NCBI GenBank assembly: GCA_963666295.1
Contig: OY762707.1
Location: 1,488,001-1,552,000, forward strand
From: QZKY01 sp963666295
GTDB taxonomy: Bacteria > Pseudomonadota > Gammaproteobacteria > Burkholderiales > Burkholderiaceae_D
Direction: 5' to 3'
DNA length: 64,000 nt
This document shows, piece by piece, positions 27,257 through 35,532 of the stretch; positions within the stretch are counted from its first letter, which is position 1, and every line of letters begins with the position of its first letter. The position numbers and the translations under genes were made by a program. The notes under the pieces are model-generated. The model was given only the letters and a program-made list of their open reading frames with translations. It was not told where the DNA came from and ran no database searches.

Positions 27257-27909
27257 TCCCGCTGCTGGCGTTACATGGCATTCGTAAAGCCTTTAAAACG
27301 CAGCCATTGTTCGAGATAGAGACATTGCAGATCATGCCGCGTAGTGCGACGGTACTCACTGGCCCGAACGGCAGCGGAAAAACCACGTTGTTGCGCATCA
27401 TCGGCGGGTTGGAGCCGGCAGAAATTGCCTGTGCGGAATTTGACGGAAAGATGGTTTCCTTTTCTCCGTACCCGGAAAAACTTCGCAAGGCGATTGTGTA
27501 TGTACACCAGCATCCGGTGCTGTTTGCCACCAGCGTCGCTGCCAACATCGCCTACGGTTTGCGCATGCGTGGCGTTAACGGAGCGGCGCTCAATGAGCAG
27601 GTGGAAGAAGCGATGCAATGGGCAGGCGTGACCCACTTGCGTGGCCACAAGCCCAAGACGCTTTCCGGTGGCGAAAAGCAGCGCGTGGCACTGGCGCGCG
27701 CCCGTGTGTTGAAGCCGAAATTGTTGTTGCTGGACGAACCGACGGCAAATCTCGATGGTGCGGCGCGCGAGCAAGTGGCTGAACTGATTCCTGCATTGCT
27801 AAATGAGGGCGCAAGTATTTTGATGGCAACTCATGACCCGGCGTTGACTTCCTTGCCCGGCCTAACGAAGCTGGATTTGCGGGATGGTGCGCTAATAGAG
27901 TTGTCGTAA
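27253..27909 (+). CDS. tupC: Tungstate-type ABC transporter ATPase TupC
   Basis: A short ABC ATPase (218 residues) without the C-terminal TOBE domain seen in ModC. Walker A GPNGSGKTTLLRIIGG, the signature LSGGEKQRVALARA and Walker B LLLLDEPTANLD are all intact. Translation is coupled to tupB. It is the last gene of the run that begins at the permease gene near 21.3 kb. Confidence 0.87.
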   Translation: MIPLLALHGIRKAFKTQPLFEIETLQIMPRSATVLTGPNGSGKTTLLRIIGGLEPAEIACAEFDGKMVSFSPYPEKLRKAIVYVHQHPVLFATSVAANIAYGLRMRGVNGAALNEQVEEAMQWAGVTHLRGHKPKTLSGGEKQRVALARARVLKPKLLLLDEPTANLDGAAREQVAELIPALLNEGASILMATHDPALTSLPGLTKLDLRDGALIELS

Positions 27910-27959
27910 CTTTTGCAAATTCCAGGCAATAACCGTAGCTTAGGTTAAGCAGGCATCTG

Positions 27960-28466
27960 TTGAAGTGGTGCTTTTCGGGAACTTTTTTGCTGCTGGGTGA
28001 CAAAAAAACGATAAAAATATTTGGTCCGACTGCTGCCGATGTGGCGAACTGCGAGTCAATTCTGCGCGCCCTTCCAGAGTATTTCAGTATTGAGTCAGTG
28101 CTGCTTGACTACCTGCAAGATATCGAAACGATGCCCTCTTTCGTAGCTTGGCTGGATGAAAGAGTCATTGGATTCATCACGATTAATCGGCACGAAAGAG
28201 AGATTGCTGAAATTCAGGTTATGGCCGTTGATCGAGGGCAGCGTCGCAAAGGTACTGGTCACATGCTGATCGAGGCGGCGGTAAAACACTTGAAGCAAGA
28301 AGGCGTGACGAGTCTGGAAGTGAAAACGCTCGGTGAAACGCATCTCGACAAGAATTACGTCAAAACGCGAGCGTTCTACGCAGCGCAGGGTTTTCAGTCG
28401 GTGGAAGAGATTCTGGACTATTGGCCTGGGAATTTGCCGATGTTGTTGATGGCGAAGGTTTTGTGA
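27960..28466 (+). CDS. GNAT-family N-acetyltransferase
   Basis: A GCN5-related acetyltransferase of up to 168 residues. Acetyl-CoA motif A is VMAVDRGQRRKGTGHMLIEAA, followed by KTRAFYAAQGFQSV near the end. The start is not settled: the frame opens with TTG at 27960, and a TTG at 27987 is another option. The substrate is unknown. It is the last gene before the AT-rich patch at 28.5-29.6 kb. Confidence 0.78.
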   Translation: MKWCFSGTFLLLGDKKTIKIFGPTAADVANCESILRALPEYFSIESVLLDYLQDIETMPSFVAWLDERVIGFITINRHEREIAEIQVMAVDRGQRRKGTGHMLIEAAVKHLKQEGVTSLEVKTLGETHLDKNYVKTRAFYAAQGFQSVEEILDYWPGNLPMLLMAKVL

Positions 28467-28485
28467 TTAGAAAAAAGGCGACCGC

Positions 28486-28601
28486 TAGACGCTTTATTCC
28501 TGCTGCCAGTGCAGCAAAAGGCGGGAAACAAAAACAACTCGCTACGCTCAAACATTTTTTGTTTCTATTCCGCTTTTGCCTTCTGTCAGCGGCAGCGTCT
28601 A
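28486..28601. repeat. Large imperfect hairpin element (116 nt)
   Basis: Three nested pairing blocks are visible: TAGACGCT (28486-28493) with AGCGTCTA (28594-28601), GCAAAAG (28514-28520) with CTTTTGC (28573-28579), and GAAACAAAAA (28525-28534) with TTTTTGTTTC (28556-28565). The loop of 21 bases contains CTCGCTACGCTC. It is not a simple terminator, since no T-run follows the outer stem. It may be a mobile palindromic element or a structured RNA. I saw no second copy in the window. Confidence 0.55.
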
Positions 28602-28659
28602 ATGCGGGTGAGCGGAAACGTTAGTAGAAAGCGTGGGCTGTTTTCTATTTTGGCGAGAT

Positions 28660-29202
28660 TTAATTGCTGCCATACAGCATGTCATTTCGTTTCTCCCAAT
28701 ACTGACAAAGGTTAAATTTTGTTTGAATAACAAGTTCAGTGATCTTTTCTAGGGATTCCTCTGAGAACTGAACATATTCTTGTTGCATGCCTTTCTTTGA
28801 CATTTTTAGCCTCACATATGTGTAGCCCTCTTCATCTGTGCTTAACCAGTTGGCATGGACAACTAGATTGCGCAGACGTCCTGACTCTTTCAGGTCGTTG
28901 ATTAGCTGATCATATCCTTCAATGGTATTTCCTAAGCCGATATGAGCGTCATCACAGAAACGTTTGAAAAGTCCCATTTTTGACGAATAGTTCATATTGC
29001 TGAGAATGATGAGACCAGTAGCATCTGTTCTGTCTGTGAGGTGCTTGCAAAGGATTTCGTCTAGATAGCTTTCAAGTGCGTTGAAGAACATTACGATAGT
29101 GTCAATGGATGCTACAGCGTTGCCAATGTATTCGTCTGCTTTTTCTTCATCTTCAATCTCGTGATAAAGATACGGAATAAACTCTTTTGTTTTAGTTTTC
29201 AT
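28660..29202 (-). CDS. HEPN-like hypothetical protein
   Basis: The 180-residue, mostly helical, acidic protein is unlike known housekeeping families. It carries RNLVVH (Arg111 to His116), matching the R(N)x3-4H motif of HEPN-fold ribonucleases found in toxins and defence systems; this is motif-level evidence only. The gene is clearly AT-rich compared with its neighbours, suggesting recent acquisition. No MNT nucleotidyltransferase partner is adjacent; the gene upstream on the same strand is an unrelated small protein. The start at 29202 is an ATG with poor ribosome-site support. Confidence 0.65.
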   Translation of the reverse strand: MKTKTKEFIPYLYHEIEDEEKADEYIGNAVASIDTIVMFFNALESYLDEILCKHLTDRTDATGLIILSNMNYSSKMGLFKRFCDDAHIGLGNTIEGYDQLINDLKESGRLRNLVVHANWLSTDEEGYTYVRLKMSKKGMQQEYVQFSEESLEKITELVIQTKFNLCQYWEKRNDMLYGSN

Positions 29203-29238
29203 ATGACTTCTGTAGTAAATAGGGGATAGACCACGTTT

Positions 29239-29625
29239 TTAGTCTGCGTTTGTTTTCACAGTTCCAATTTGCTTTTCCAACCTAACCATCAACGCCACCA
29301 CTTCATACTCACTCTTTGAGAGCGCAAAGCCGGAGCTCAAACGTAATCCGTCTTTTTCCCAGACCACTTTCAGTAACTTATTGTTAGTGCCCCATCTTCC
29401 CGCATGCCATTTGCCGGTTTTGAGTTCGATAACGCTTTTTAGCGGAATGGAGATTGGCTCCTTGGTTAGGTAGCGCCGAAAGTGAATGGCTTGCTGGTCA
29501 ACCCAGAACAGGCCATTGCCGCGCGCGAGCATTTTGTTTTTGCTGTAGCGCTTCCACCACTTTTCATCGACTTCGGTGCCGAAGTAGTTGCCTTCAATTT
29601 CGTGAATGATTCTTTTTGAATTCAT
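29239..29625 (-). CDS. Hypothetical protein, beta-rich, GRAM/PH-like pattern
   Basis: A 128-residue frame whose middle (LARGNGLFWVDQQAIHFRR, SIPLKSVIELKTGKW, LKVVWEKDGLRLSSGFAL) reads as alternating beta strands, as in bacterial PH/GRAM-type domains. A helix follows at the end (SEYEVVALMVRLEKQIG). It has no signal peptide or membrane span. It lies 36 bases upstream of the HEPN-like gene on the same strand and could be its operon partner. The family is not recognised with confidence. Confidence 0.55.
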   Translation of the reverse strand: MNSKRIIHEIEGNYFGTEVDEKWWKRYSKNKMLARGNGLFWVDQQAIHFRRYLTKEPISIPLKSVIELKTGKWHAGRWGTNNKLLKVVWEKDGLRLSSGFALSKSEYEVVALMVRLEKQIGTVKTNAD

Positions 29626-29650
29626 GGTTTACCGTGAATGTGAATGGCGG

Positions 29651-29696
29651 AAAAGAAAAATCCTGACCGCATTTTGAAGGCGCAGATCAGGATTTT
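29651..29696 (-). terminator. Intrinsic terminator downstream of dnaJ
   Basis: A 10-bp stem, AAAATCCTGA (29657-29666) with TCAGGATTTT (29687-29696). On the minus strand it exits into TTTTTCTTTT, so it ends dnaJ transcription 27 bases after the stop. Confidence 0.9.
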
Positions 29697-29722
29697 GGAG
29701 AAAGTAGTGTCAAGCCAGTTGG

Positions 29723-30850
29723 TTACTCGAAAAATTCCTTCACTCTACTTGTCCATGACTTCCCTTCGCTTTTCGGCTTGTGTTTGTCGCCGCCTTCCAC
29801 CGTCAGATCTTCGAGCTCGCGCAACAGTTCTTTCTGGCGCGCGGTGAGTTTCACCGGCGTCTGGATATTGACGTGACAGAACAGGTCGCCGAAGCGGCCA
29901 GAGCGCACGCCTTTGATGCCCTTGCCGCGCAGGCGGAACACTTTGCCGCTTTGTGTGCCTTCTGGCACGGTAAATTCCACCTTGCCGTCCAGCGTAGGCA
30001 CTTCGATTTCTCCGCCGAGTGCTGCCTTTGCGAAGGTGACGGGTATTTCGCAGTGCAGGTCGTCGTTGTTACGTTGGAAGGTCGCGTGTGGCTTGATGTG
30101 TACTTCCACGTACAGGTCGCCGGGCGGCCCGCCATTTTGTCCCGGCTCGCCATTGCCGGAAGAGCGAATGCGCATGCCGTCGTCGATCCCGGCTGGAATG
30201 CTGACTTCCAATTTCTTCTGGCGCTTGATGCGACCCACGCCGCCGCAATCGCGGCAGGGTTCGGCAATAATCTGCCCCTTGCCGTGACATTTCGGGCAGG
30301 TTTGCTGCACGCTGAAAAAGCCTTGTTGCATGCGCACTGTGCCGTGGCCGCCACAGGTTGTACAGGTGGTGGGCGATGTGCCCGGTTTTGCGCCGCTACC
30401 GTGACAGGTGTCGCATGTTTCCCATGACGGAACGCGAATGGTGGTGGTGAACCCATGCGCGGCTTCTTCGAGCGTGATTTCGAGGTTGTAACGCAGATCG
30501 GCACCACGATACATTTGCGGCCCCGAGCGACCGCTGCGCCCGCCACCGAAGATGTCGCCGAAGATGTCACCAAAGGCATCGGCAAATCCACCATAGCCGG
30601 CACCGCCGCCCATGTTGTTCGGATCAACGCCCGCATGGCCGTAGCGGTCGTAAGCAGCGCGTTTTTCCGGGTTGGACAGGATGTCGTTTGCTTCGTTGAC
30701 TTCCTTGAACTTTTCTTCCGCTTCCTTCTTGTTTTCCGGATTTCGATCAGGGTGGTGCTTCATCGCCATCTTGCGATAGGCTTTTTTGATTTCGCTGTCA
30801 GATGCGCCTTTCGGCACACCCAAAACATCATAGTAATCTCGCTTTGACAT
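29723..30850 (-). CDS. dnaJ: Co-chaperone DnaJ
   Basis: DnaJ (Hsp40) delivers unfolded clients to DnaK and stimulates its ATPase. The J domain has KHHPDRN with the key HPD triad. A Gly/Phe-rich stretch follows (GGGAGYGGFADAFGDIFG), then four zinc-finger repeats CDTCHGSG, CTTCGGHG, CPKCHGKG and CRDCGGVG. The length of 375 residues is normal. It lies 179 bases downstream of dnaK on the same strand with a hairpin in between. Confidence 0.98.
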   Translation of the reverse strand: MSKRDYYDVLGVPKGASDSEIKKAYRKMAMKHHPDRNPENKKEAEEKFKEVNEANDILSNPEKRAAYDRYGHAGVDPNNMGGGAGYGGFADAFGDIFGDIFGGGRSGRSGPQMYRGADLRYNLEITLEEAAHGFTTTIRVPSWETCDTCHGSGAKPGTSPTTCTTCGGHGTVRMQQGFFSVQQTCPKCHGKGQIIAEPCRDCGGVGRIKRQKKLEVSIPAGIDDGMRIRSSGNGEPGQNGGPPGDLYVEVHIKPHATFQRNNDDLHCEIPVTFAKAALGGEIEVPTLDGKVEFTVPEGTQSGKVFRLRGKGIKGVRSGRFGDLFCHVNIQTPVKLTARQKELLRELEDLTVEGGDKHKPKSEGKSWTSRVKEFFE

Positions 30851-30961
30851 TGTTTCTTACCTGATTTCCTGATCGTTCATTTCGGTTTGATGTTGCTACT
30901 GGAACCCCACCAATTTGCCATTTTACGCTACCGAGAATTTGAAATGGAGGAGTGTGAAAAC

Positions 30962-31000
30962 GCCGGGCTCGACGTTCCTGTTTGCACACGTCTGCCCGGC
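30962..31000 (-). terminator. Hairpin between dnaK and dnaJ
   Basis: A GC stem, GCCGGGC (30962-30968) with GCCCGGC (30994-31000), is extended by an inner GACGT/ACGTC pair. The minus-strand exit has only four T, so it could be a partial terminator or an RNA-stability element that sets dnaJ below dnaK. Confidence 0.55.
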
Positions 31001-31029
31001 TAAATCAATGCGGCTTGCGCCGCTTGACC

Positions 31030-32967
31030 TTATTCCTTGTCTTTCACTTCCTTGAATTCAGCATCGACGACGTCATCCTCTTGTGGCTTGGCACTTTCCG
31101 GTGCTTCGCCACCTGCCGCGGCGGCTTGTTGCTGGGCTTGCATGTCAGCATACATTTTCTCGCCCAGTTTTTGCGAAGCTTGTGCCAGTGCTTCAATTTT
31201 GCCATCAATGGCTGCCTTGTCACTGGCGTCGTCCTTCAGCGTGTCTTCGAGATCCTTGATTGCCGTTTCGATTTTCTCTTTCTCTTCGGCTTCCAGTTTG
31301 TCGCCATACTCGCCCATCGATTTCTTCGTGCTGTGCACCAAGGCGTCGCCCTGATTGCGTGCGTCGGCCAGTTCTTTCAAGCGGTGGTCTTCTGCCGCAT
31401 TCAGTTCGGCATCTTTCACCATGCGCTGGATTTCCTCCTCGGTCAGACCGGAGTTGGCTTTGATGGTGATCTTGTTTTCCTTGCCGGTTGCCTTGTCCTT
31501 GGCGCTGACGTGCAGAATGCCGTTGGCGTCAATGTCGAAGGTGACTTCAATTTGTGGTGTGCCACGCATGGCTGGTGGAATGCCTTCCAGGTTAAATTCA
31601 CCCAGCCCTTTATTGCCCGCGGCCATTTCGCGCTCGCCCTGAAACACCTTGATGGTGACGGCAGGCTGGTTGTCTTCGGCAGTGGAGAAAACCTGACTGA
31701 ACTTGGTTGGGATCGTGGTGTTCTTCTCGATCATCTTGGTCATTACGCCGCCCATGGTTTCGATGCCGAGCGAGAGTGGTGTGACGTCGAGCAGCAGCAG
31801 ATCCTTGCGGTCACCGGAAAGGACGGAGCCTTGCAGTGCGGCACCGACAGCGACCGCTTCGTCAGGATTGACGTCTTTGCGTGGTTCCTTGCCGAAGAAT
31901 TCCTGCACTTTTTCCTGCACTTTGGGCATGCGCGTCATGCCGCCAACCAGAATGATGTCGTCAATATCGGAGGTGTTAATGCCCGCATCCTTGATCGCCG
32001 TGCGGCATGGCTCGATAGTGCGGGCAATCAGGTCTTCCACCAGCGACTCCAGTTTGGATCGGGTGATGCGCAAGTTCAGATGGACGGGCGCACCCTCTGA
32101 CATCGCGATATAGGGCTCGTTGACTTCCGTTTGCTGCGCGGAGGACAGTTCGATTTTCGCGCGCTCGGCAGATGCCTTGATGCGCTGCAGTGCAATCGGG
32201 TCTTTTTTCAGGTCAATACCATTGATTTGCTTGAACTCATCAATGATGAAGTCGATCAGGCGCTGGTCGAAATCTTCGCCGCCAAGGAAAGTGTCGCCGT
32301 TGGTGGAGAGCACTTCGAACTGCTTTTCACCATCCACATCGGCAATTTCAATGATGGACACGTCAAACGTGCCGCCGCCCAGATCGTAAACGGCGATCTT
32401 GCGGTCGCGTTTGTCAGTTTTGTCCAGACCGAAAGCCAGCGCAGCAGCGGTTGGCTCGTTGATGATGCGCTTGACTTCCAGACCTGCGATGCGGCCGGCA
32501 TCCTTGGTTGCCTGGCGCTGCGAGTCGTTGAAATAGGCGGGTACGGTAATGACCGCTTCGGTCACTTCTTCGCCCAGATAGTCTTCGGCGGTTTTCTTCA
32601 TCTTGCGCAGCACTTCTGCAGAAACCTGCGGTGGCGCCATGTTCTTGCCTTGCACGGAAACCCAGGCATCGCCGTTATCCGCCTTGGTGATTTCAAACGG
32701 CATCAGGTCAATGTCTTTCTGCACCGCGTTTTCGCTGAATTTGCGACCAATCAGGCGCTTGATGGCGTAAAGCGTATTTTTCGGATTGGTCACCGCCTGA
32801 CGCTTGGCTGGTGCGCCCACCAGAATGTCGCCATTTTCCTGATAAGCAATGACAGAGGGTGTCGTGCGTGTACCCTCAGCATTCTCAATTACTTTGGACT
32901 GACCGTTTTCAATGACCGAGACACAAGAGTTGGTCGTGCCCAGATCGATACCGATAATTTTTGACAT
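31030..32967 (-). CDS. dnaK: Chaperone DnaK (Hsp70)
   Basis: DnaK binds exposed hydrophobic segments of client proteins in an ATP-driven cycle with DnaJ and GrpE. The 645-residue protein starts KIIGIDLGTTNSCVSV and has the nucleotide-binding AVYDLGGGTFDVSI and ILVGGMTRMPKVQ, the linker and substrate-domain start DLLLLDVTPLSLGIET, and the C-terminal acidic tail ending EEDDVVDAEF-type. A ribosome site GAGAGGA precedes the ATG. A sigma-32-like promoter lies about 60 bases upstream. Confidence 0.99.
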   Translation of the reverse strand: MSKIIGIDLGTTNSCVSVIENGQSKVIENAEGTRTTPSVIAYQENGDILVGAPAKRQAVTNPKNTLYAIKRLIGRKFSENAVQKDIDLMPFEITKADNGDAWVSVQGKNMAPPQVSAEVLRKMKKTAEDYLGEEVTEAVITVPAYFNDSQRQATKDAGRIAGLEVKRIINEPTAAALAFGLDKTDKRDRKIAVYDLGGGTFDVSIIEIADVDGEKQFEVLSTNGDTFLGGEDFDQRLIDFIIDEFKQINGIDLKKDPIALQRIKASAERAKIELSSAQQTEVNEPYIAMSEGAPVHLNLRITRSKLESLVEDLIARTIEPCRTAIKDAGINTSDIDDIILVGGMTRMPKVQEKVQEFFGKEPRKDVNPDEAVAVGAALQGSVLSGDRKDLLLLDVTPLSLGIETMGGVMTKMIEKNTTIPTKFSQVFSTAEDNQPAVTIKVFQGEREMAAGNKGLGEFNLEGIPPAMRGTPQIEVTFDIDANGILHVSAKDKATGKENKITIKANSGLTEEEIQRMVKDAELNAAEDHRLKELADARNQGDALVHSTKKSMGEYGDKLEAEEKEKIETAIKDLEDTLKDDASDKAAIDGKIEALAQASQKLGEKMYADMQAQQQAAAAGGEAPESAKPQEDDVVDAEFKEVKDKE

Positions 32968-33026
32968 TTTTGTTCCTCTCAGTTTATTTGTTTGATCCGG
33001 GTGTCCCAGATCCTGTATGTGTTCAA

Positions 33027-33054
33027 ATATTGGGCTGATATCAGCTATTTCAAG
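33027..33054 (-). promoter_or_regulatory. Sigma-32-type heat-shock promoter of dnaK
   Basis: On the minus strand the -35 box is CTTGAAA (33054-33048) and the -10 box CCCAATAT (33034-33027), 13 bases apart. This matches the sigma-32 consensus closely. No CIRCE is present here. Confidence 0.8.
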
Positions 33055-33086
33055 GGAAAGGCAGACTCATCAGCGTTTTCGCAAGA

Positions 33087-33689
33087 TTATTTTGATTCAG
33101 CAACGGTCACAATGGCCGGACGTAGCAAGCGGTCAGCAATCATGTAGCCTTTTTGCAGCACTGTGACAACGGTGTTGGGTTCCTGATCGGCAGGCACAGT
33201 CGAGATGGCCTGGTGTTTCATTGGGTCCAGTTTTTCACCTGCTTCCGGTACAACCTCAATCAATCGGTTTTTCTCGAAGGCCGCGGAGAGTTGCTTGAGC
33301 GTCATGTCAACGCCCTCTTTCAGCGATTCTACCGAGGTTGTTTCAATATTCAGTGCCATTTCAAGGCTGTCTTTGACGGTCATCATGGATTCGGCAAAGC
33401 TTTCAATGGCAAATTTGTGTGCCTTGGCAATGTCTTCCTGTGCGCGGCGGCGGATGTTTTCCGTTTCCGCTTTGGCGCGCAAGAACGCATCCTGCATCTC
33501 GGCTGCTTTCAGTTCTGCCTGCGCAAGCTGCTCTTCCAGCGAAGGTTCGGCAGGTTCTTCCGGGAGCGTTGTTTCAGTGACCGTTGCTTCCGCCGCTTCT
33601 AATTCCGTTGTTTCAGTTTGCGCCTCTGCGTCGGTTGCTGCGTTTTGTTCAGCATTTTTTTGGGGTTCCGTTTTGTTTTCGGATTGCAT
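33087..33689 (-). CDS. grpE: Nucleotide exchange factor GrpE
   Basis: GrpE releases ADP from DnaK. The first ~60 residues are acidic and low-complexity. A long coiled coil follows (EEQLAQAELKAAEMQDAFLR...) and the beta-domain with HQAISTVPADQEPNTVVTVLQ and GYMIADRLLRPAIVTVA. I start at 33689, where GGAG lies 8 bases upstream; the longer frame to 33758 would overlap the heat-shock promoter. This gives 200 residues, a normal size. Confidence 0.96.
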   Translation of the reverse strand: MQSENKTEPQKNAEQNAATDAEAQTETTELEAAEATVTETTLPEEPAEPSLEEQLAQAELKAAEMQDAFLRAKAETENIRRRAQEDIAKAHKFAIESFAESMMTVKDSLEMALNIETTSVESLKEGVDMTLKQLSAAFEKNRLIEVVPEAGEKLDPMKHQAISTVPADQEPNTVVTVLQKGYMIADRLLRPAIVTVAESK

Positions 33690-33732
33690 CAAGGTTTCTC
33701 CAACAGTCAACTTTTGTTCTGAATGGCAGCTA

Positions 33733-33759
33733 ATTTGGGGCACTTCTCTTGCTTTCAAG
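33733..33759 (-). promoter_or_regulatory. Sigma-32-type heat-shock promoter of grpE
   Basis: On the minus strand the -35 box CTTGAAA (33759-33753) and -10 box CCCCAAAT (33740-33733) are 12 bases apart. The site lies about 45 bases before the grpE ATG and just after recN. Confidence 0.8.
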
Positions 33760-33860
33760 GGGGGAACGCGAGAAAGCGCTGAATAAATGCCTTCGCGAGC
33801 GATTTGCCGTGTTGCGTGGTGCTCGCTTCCTCGCGTACTTCATTAAAGCCCTGAAGAGGG

Positions 33861-35510
33861 CTATTGCGAAAGCATTTCTTTTGCGTGCTGGCGCGTTGTG
33901 TCCGTGATTTCAACGCCGCCGAGCATGCGGGCAATTTCTTCCACGCGCGCATCCATGTCGAGATGTGTAATCTGCGAAACTGGCGCGCCTTCCTTGTCGG
34001 TGAGTTTGCTGACCTGAAAGTGCTGCATCGCCTGACTGGCGACTTGTGGCAAGTGTGTGACGCACAATACCTGACACTTGCTGCCAAGCCGGTGCAAGCG
34101 GCGACCAACCACTTCGGCGACTGCGCCACCGATGCCGCTGTCCACTTCATCAAAAATCAGCGTCGGTGTGGCGGATGCGCTGGACGTGATGACCGAGATC
34201 GCGAGTGAAATGCGTGCCAACTCGCCGCCGGAAGCGATTTTTTCCAGCGAGCCCAGCGAGGTGCCGGCATGCGCCGTGACCATGAATTCGACTTGCTCCA
34301 GCCCATTTGCGCTGGCGTCGCACGGAATCAGCTCAATGGCAAAGCGTCCGCCCGCCATGCTTAAATCCTGCATCGCTTCGGTGACGGCATTACCAAGTTC
34401 CGATGCCGCTTCTGCGCGCGCGGCAGAGAGTTGTTTCGCCAGATTGTCATAAGTTGTTTTGGCGGCTTGCTCCTGTGCTTGCAGGGCTTCCAGATCGTCA
34501 GCTAGCGTGAGTGCTTCCAGTTCTGCGGACAGGCGCTCGAACTCGGCAGGCAGTGCTTCCGGTTGTATGCGCAGTCGGCGTGCGGCGGCGTGGAGAGCAT
34601 CCATGCGTGCTTCAACTTCGTGCAGGCGTTGTGGGTCGAGGTCGGTGCGCGAAAGGTAGTGATTCAGCGTATAGGCTGCTTCCTGCATTTGGATGCGCGC
34701 CGAATCCAGCATTTCGAGCGAAGGCGTCAAAGCGCCATCAATGTCCGATAGTTTAGACAGCTTCTGGTGTAGTAAAAACAGCTCCGATATCAGTGGCTGC
34801 TCGGTTTCAGCCAATGTTGCAAGTACGTGCTGCGCGCCCTCCATCAAACTGGCGGCATGCGACAGGCGGGTATGTTCCTGCGTGATTTCTTCCCACTCGC
34901 CGTCTTGTGGTGTCAGCTTTTCCAGTTCATCCACTTGCCATTGCAGGTGTTCTTTCTGGACGGCAGTGTTTTCGGCATTGGCGACACTTTCCTGAAGTTG
35001 GCGCGTCAGGGCTTGCCATTTTCGGTGGGCTGTCGCGACGGCGTTAGCGAGCGCCTCCAGATTGGCGTGACGGTCCAGAAGCCTGCGTTGGTTGTTGGCT
35101 TTGAGCAGGCCTTGATGGGCATGCTGACCATGGATATCAACCAGCATTTCGCCCAGTTTGCGCAGCTGGCTCAGGGTAGCGGCAGAGCCGTTGATGAAGG
35201 CGCGAGAGCGGCCGCTGCTGTCGATCACGCGGCGCAGCAGCACACGATCTTCGTCGCTGTCGAATTCGTGGCGCTTCAGCCAGTCCTGTGCGTCGTGATC
35301 AAGGGTAAATTCGGCGCTGATATCGGCGCGCTGCGCATTTTCACGTATGGCACGCGCATCGCTACGTCCACCGAGCGCGAGCATCAGTGCGTCGACGAGA
35401 ATGGATTTTCCGGCACCCGTTTCGCCGGTCAGAACCGAGAAACCGTTCGTGAATTCCAGTTCGAGTGAATCAACAATAACGAAATCGCGGATCGAGAGGG
35501 TGTGCAGCAT
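33861..35510 (-). CDS. recN: DNA repair protein RecN
   Basis: RecN is an SMC-like ATPase that helps repair double-strand breaks. The N-terminal ATPase part has DFVIVDSLELEF and Walker A TGETGAGKSIL. A central coiled coil follows, and the C-terminal part carries the signature ASGGELARISLAI and Walker B LIFDEVDSGIGG. The start is set at 35510 (MLHTLSIRDF), giving 549 residues; the longer open frame would run into the upstream nadK gene. It is separated from nadK by about 20 bases on the same strand. Confidence 0.96.
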   Translation of the reverse strand: MLHTLSIRDFVIVDSLELEFTNGFSVLTGETGAGKSILVDALMLALGGRSDARAIRENAQRADISAEFTLDHDAQDWLKRHEFDSDEDRVLLRRVIDSSGRSRAFINGSAATLSQLRKLGEMLVDIHGQHAHQGLLKANNQRRLLDRHANLEALANAVATAHRKWQALTRQLQESVANAENTAVQKEHLQWQVDELEKLTPQDGEWEEITQEHTRLSHAASLMEGAQHVLATLAETEQPLISELFLLHQKLSKLSDIDGALTPSLEMLDSARIQMQEAAYTLNHYLSRTDLDPQRLHEVEARMDALHAAARRLRIQPEALPAEFERLSAELEALTLADDLEALQAQEQAAKTTYDNLAKQLSAARAEAASELGNAVTEAMQDLSMAGGRFAIELIPCDASANGLEQVEFMVTAHAGTSLGSLEKIASGGELARISLAISVITSSASATPTLIFDEVDSGIGGAVAEVVGRRLHRLGSKCQVLCVTHLPQVASQAMQHFQVSKLTDKEGAPVSQITHLDMDARVEEIARMLGGVEITDTTRQHAKEMLSQ

Positions 35511-35532
35511 GATGTATGGCCAAAATAGCTGT

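Noticed and set aside
28467..28650. Hairpin considered as an integron attC site
   Set aside because: The outer ends do not give the RYYYAAC and GTTRRRY core sequences, and no integrase or cassette array is present.
32131..32964. Long plus-strand frame opposite dnaK
   Set aside because: Antisense open frames opposite dnaK are a well-known codon-bias artefact, and the protein has no recognisable features.
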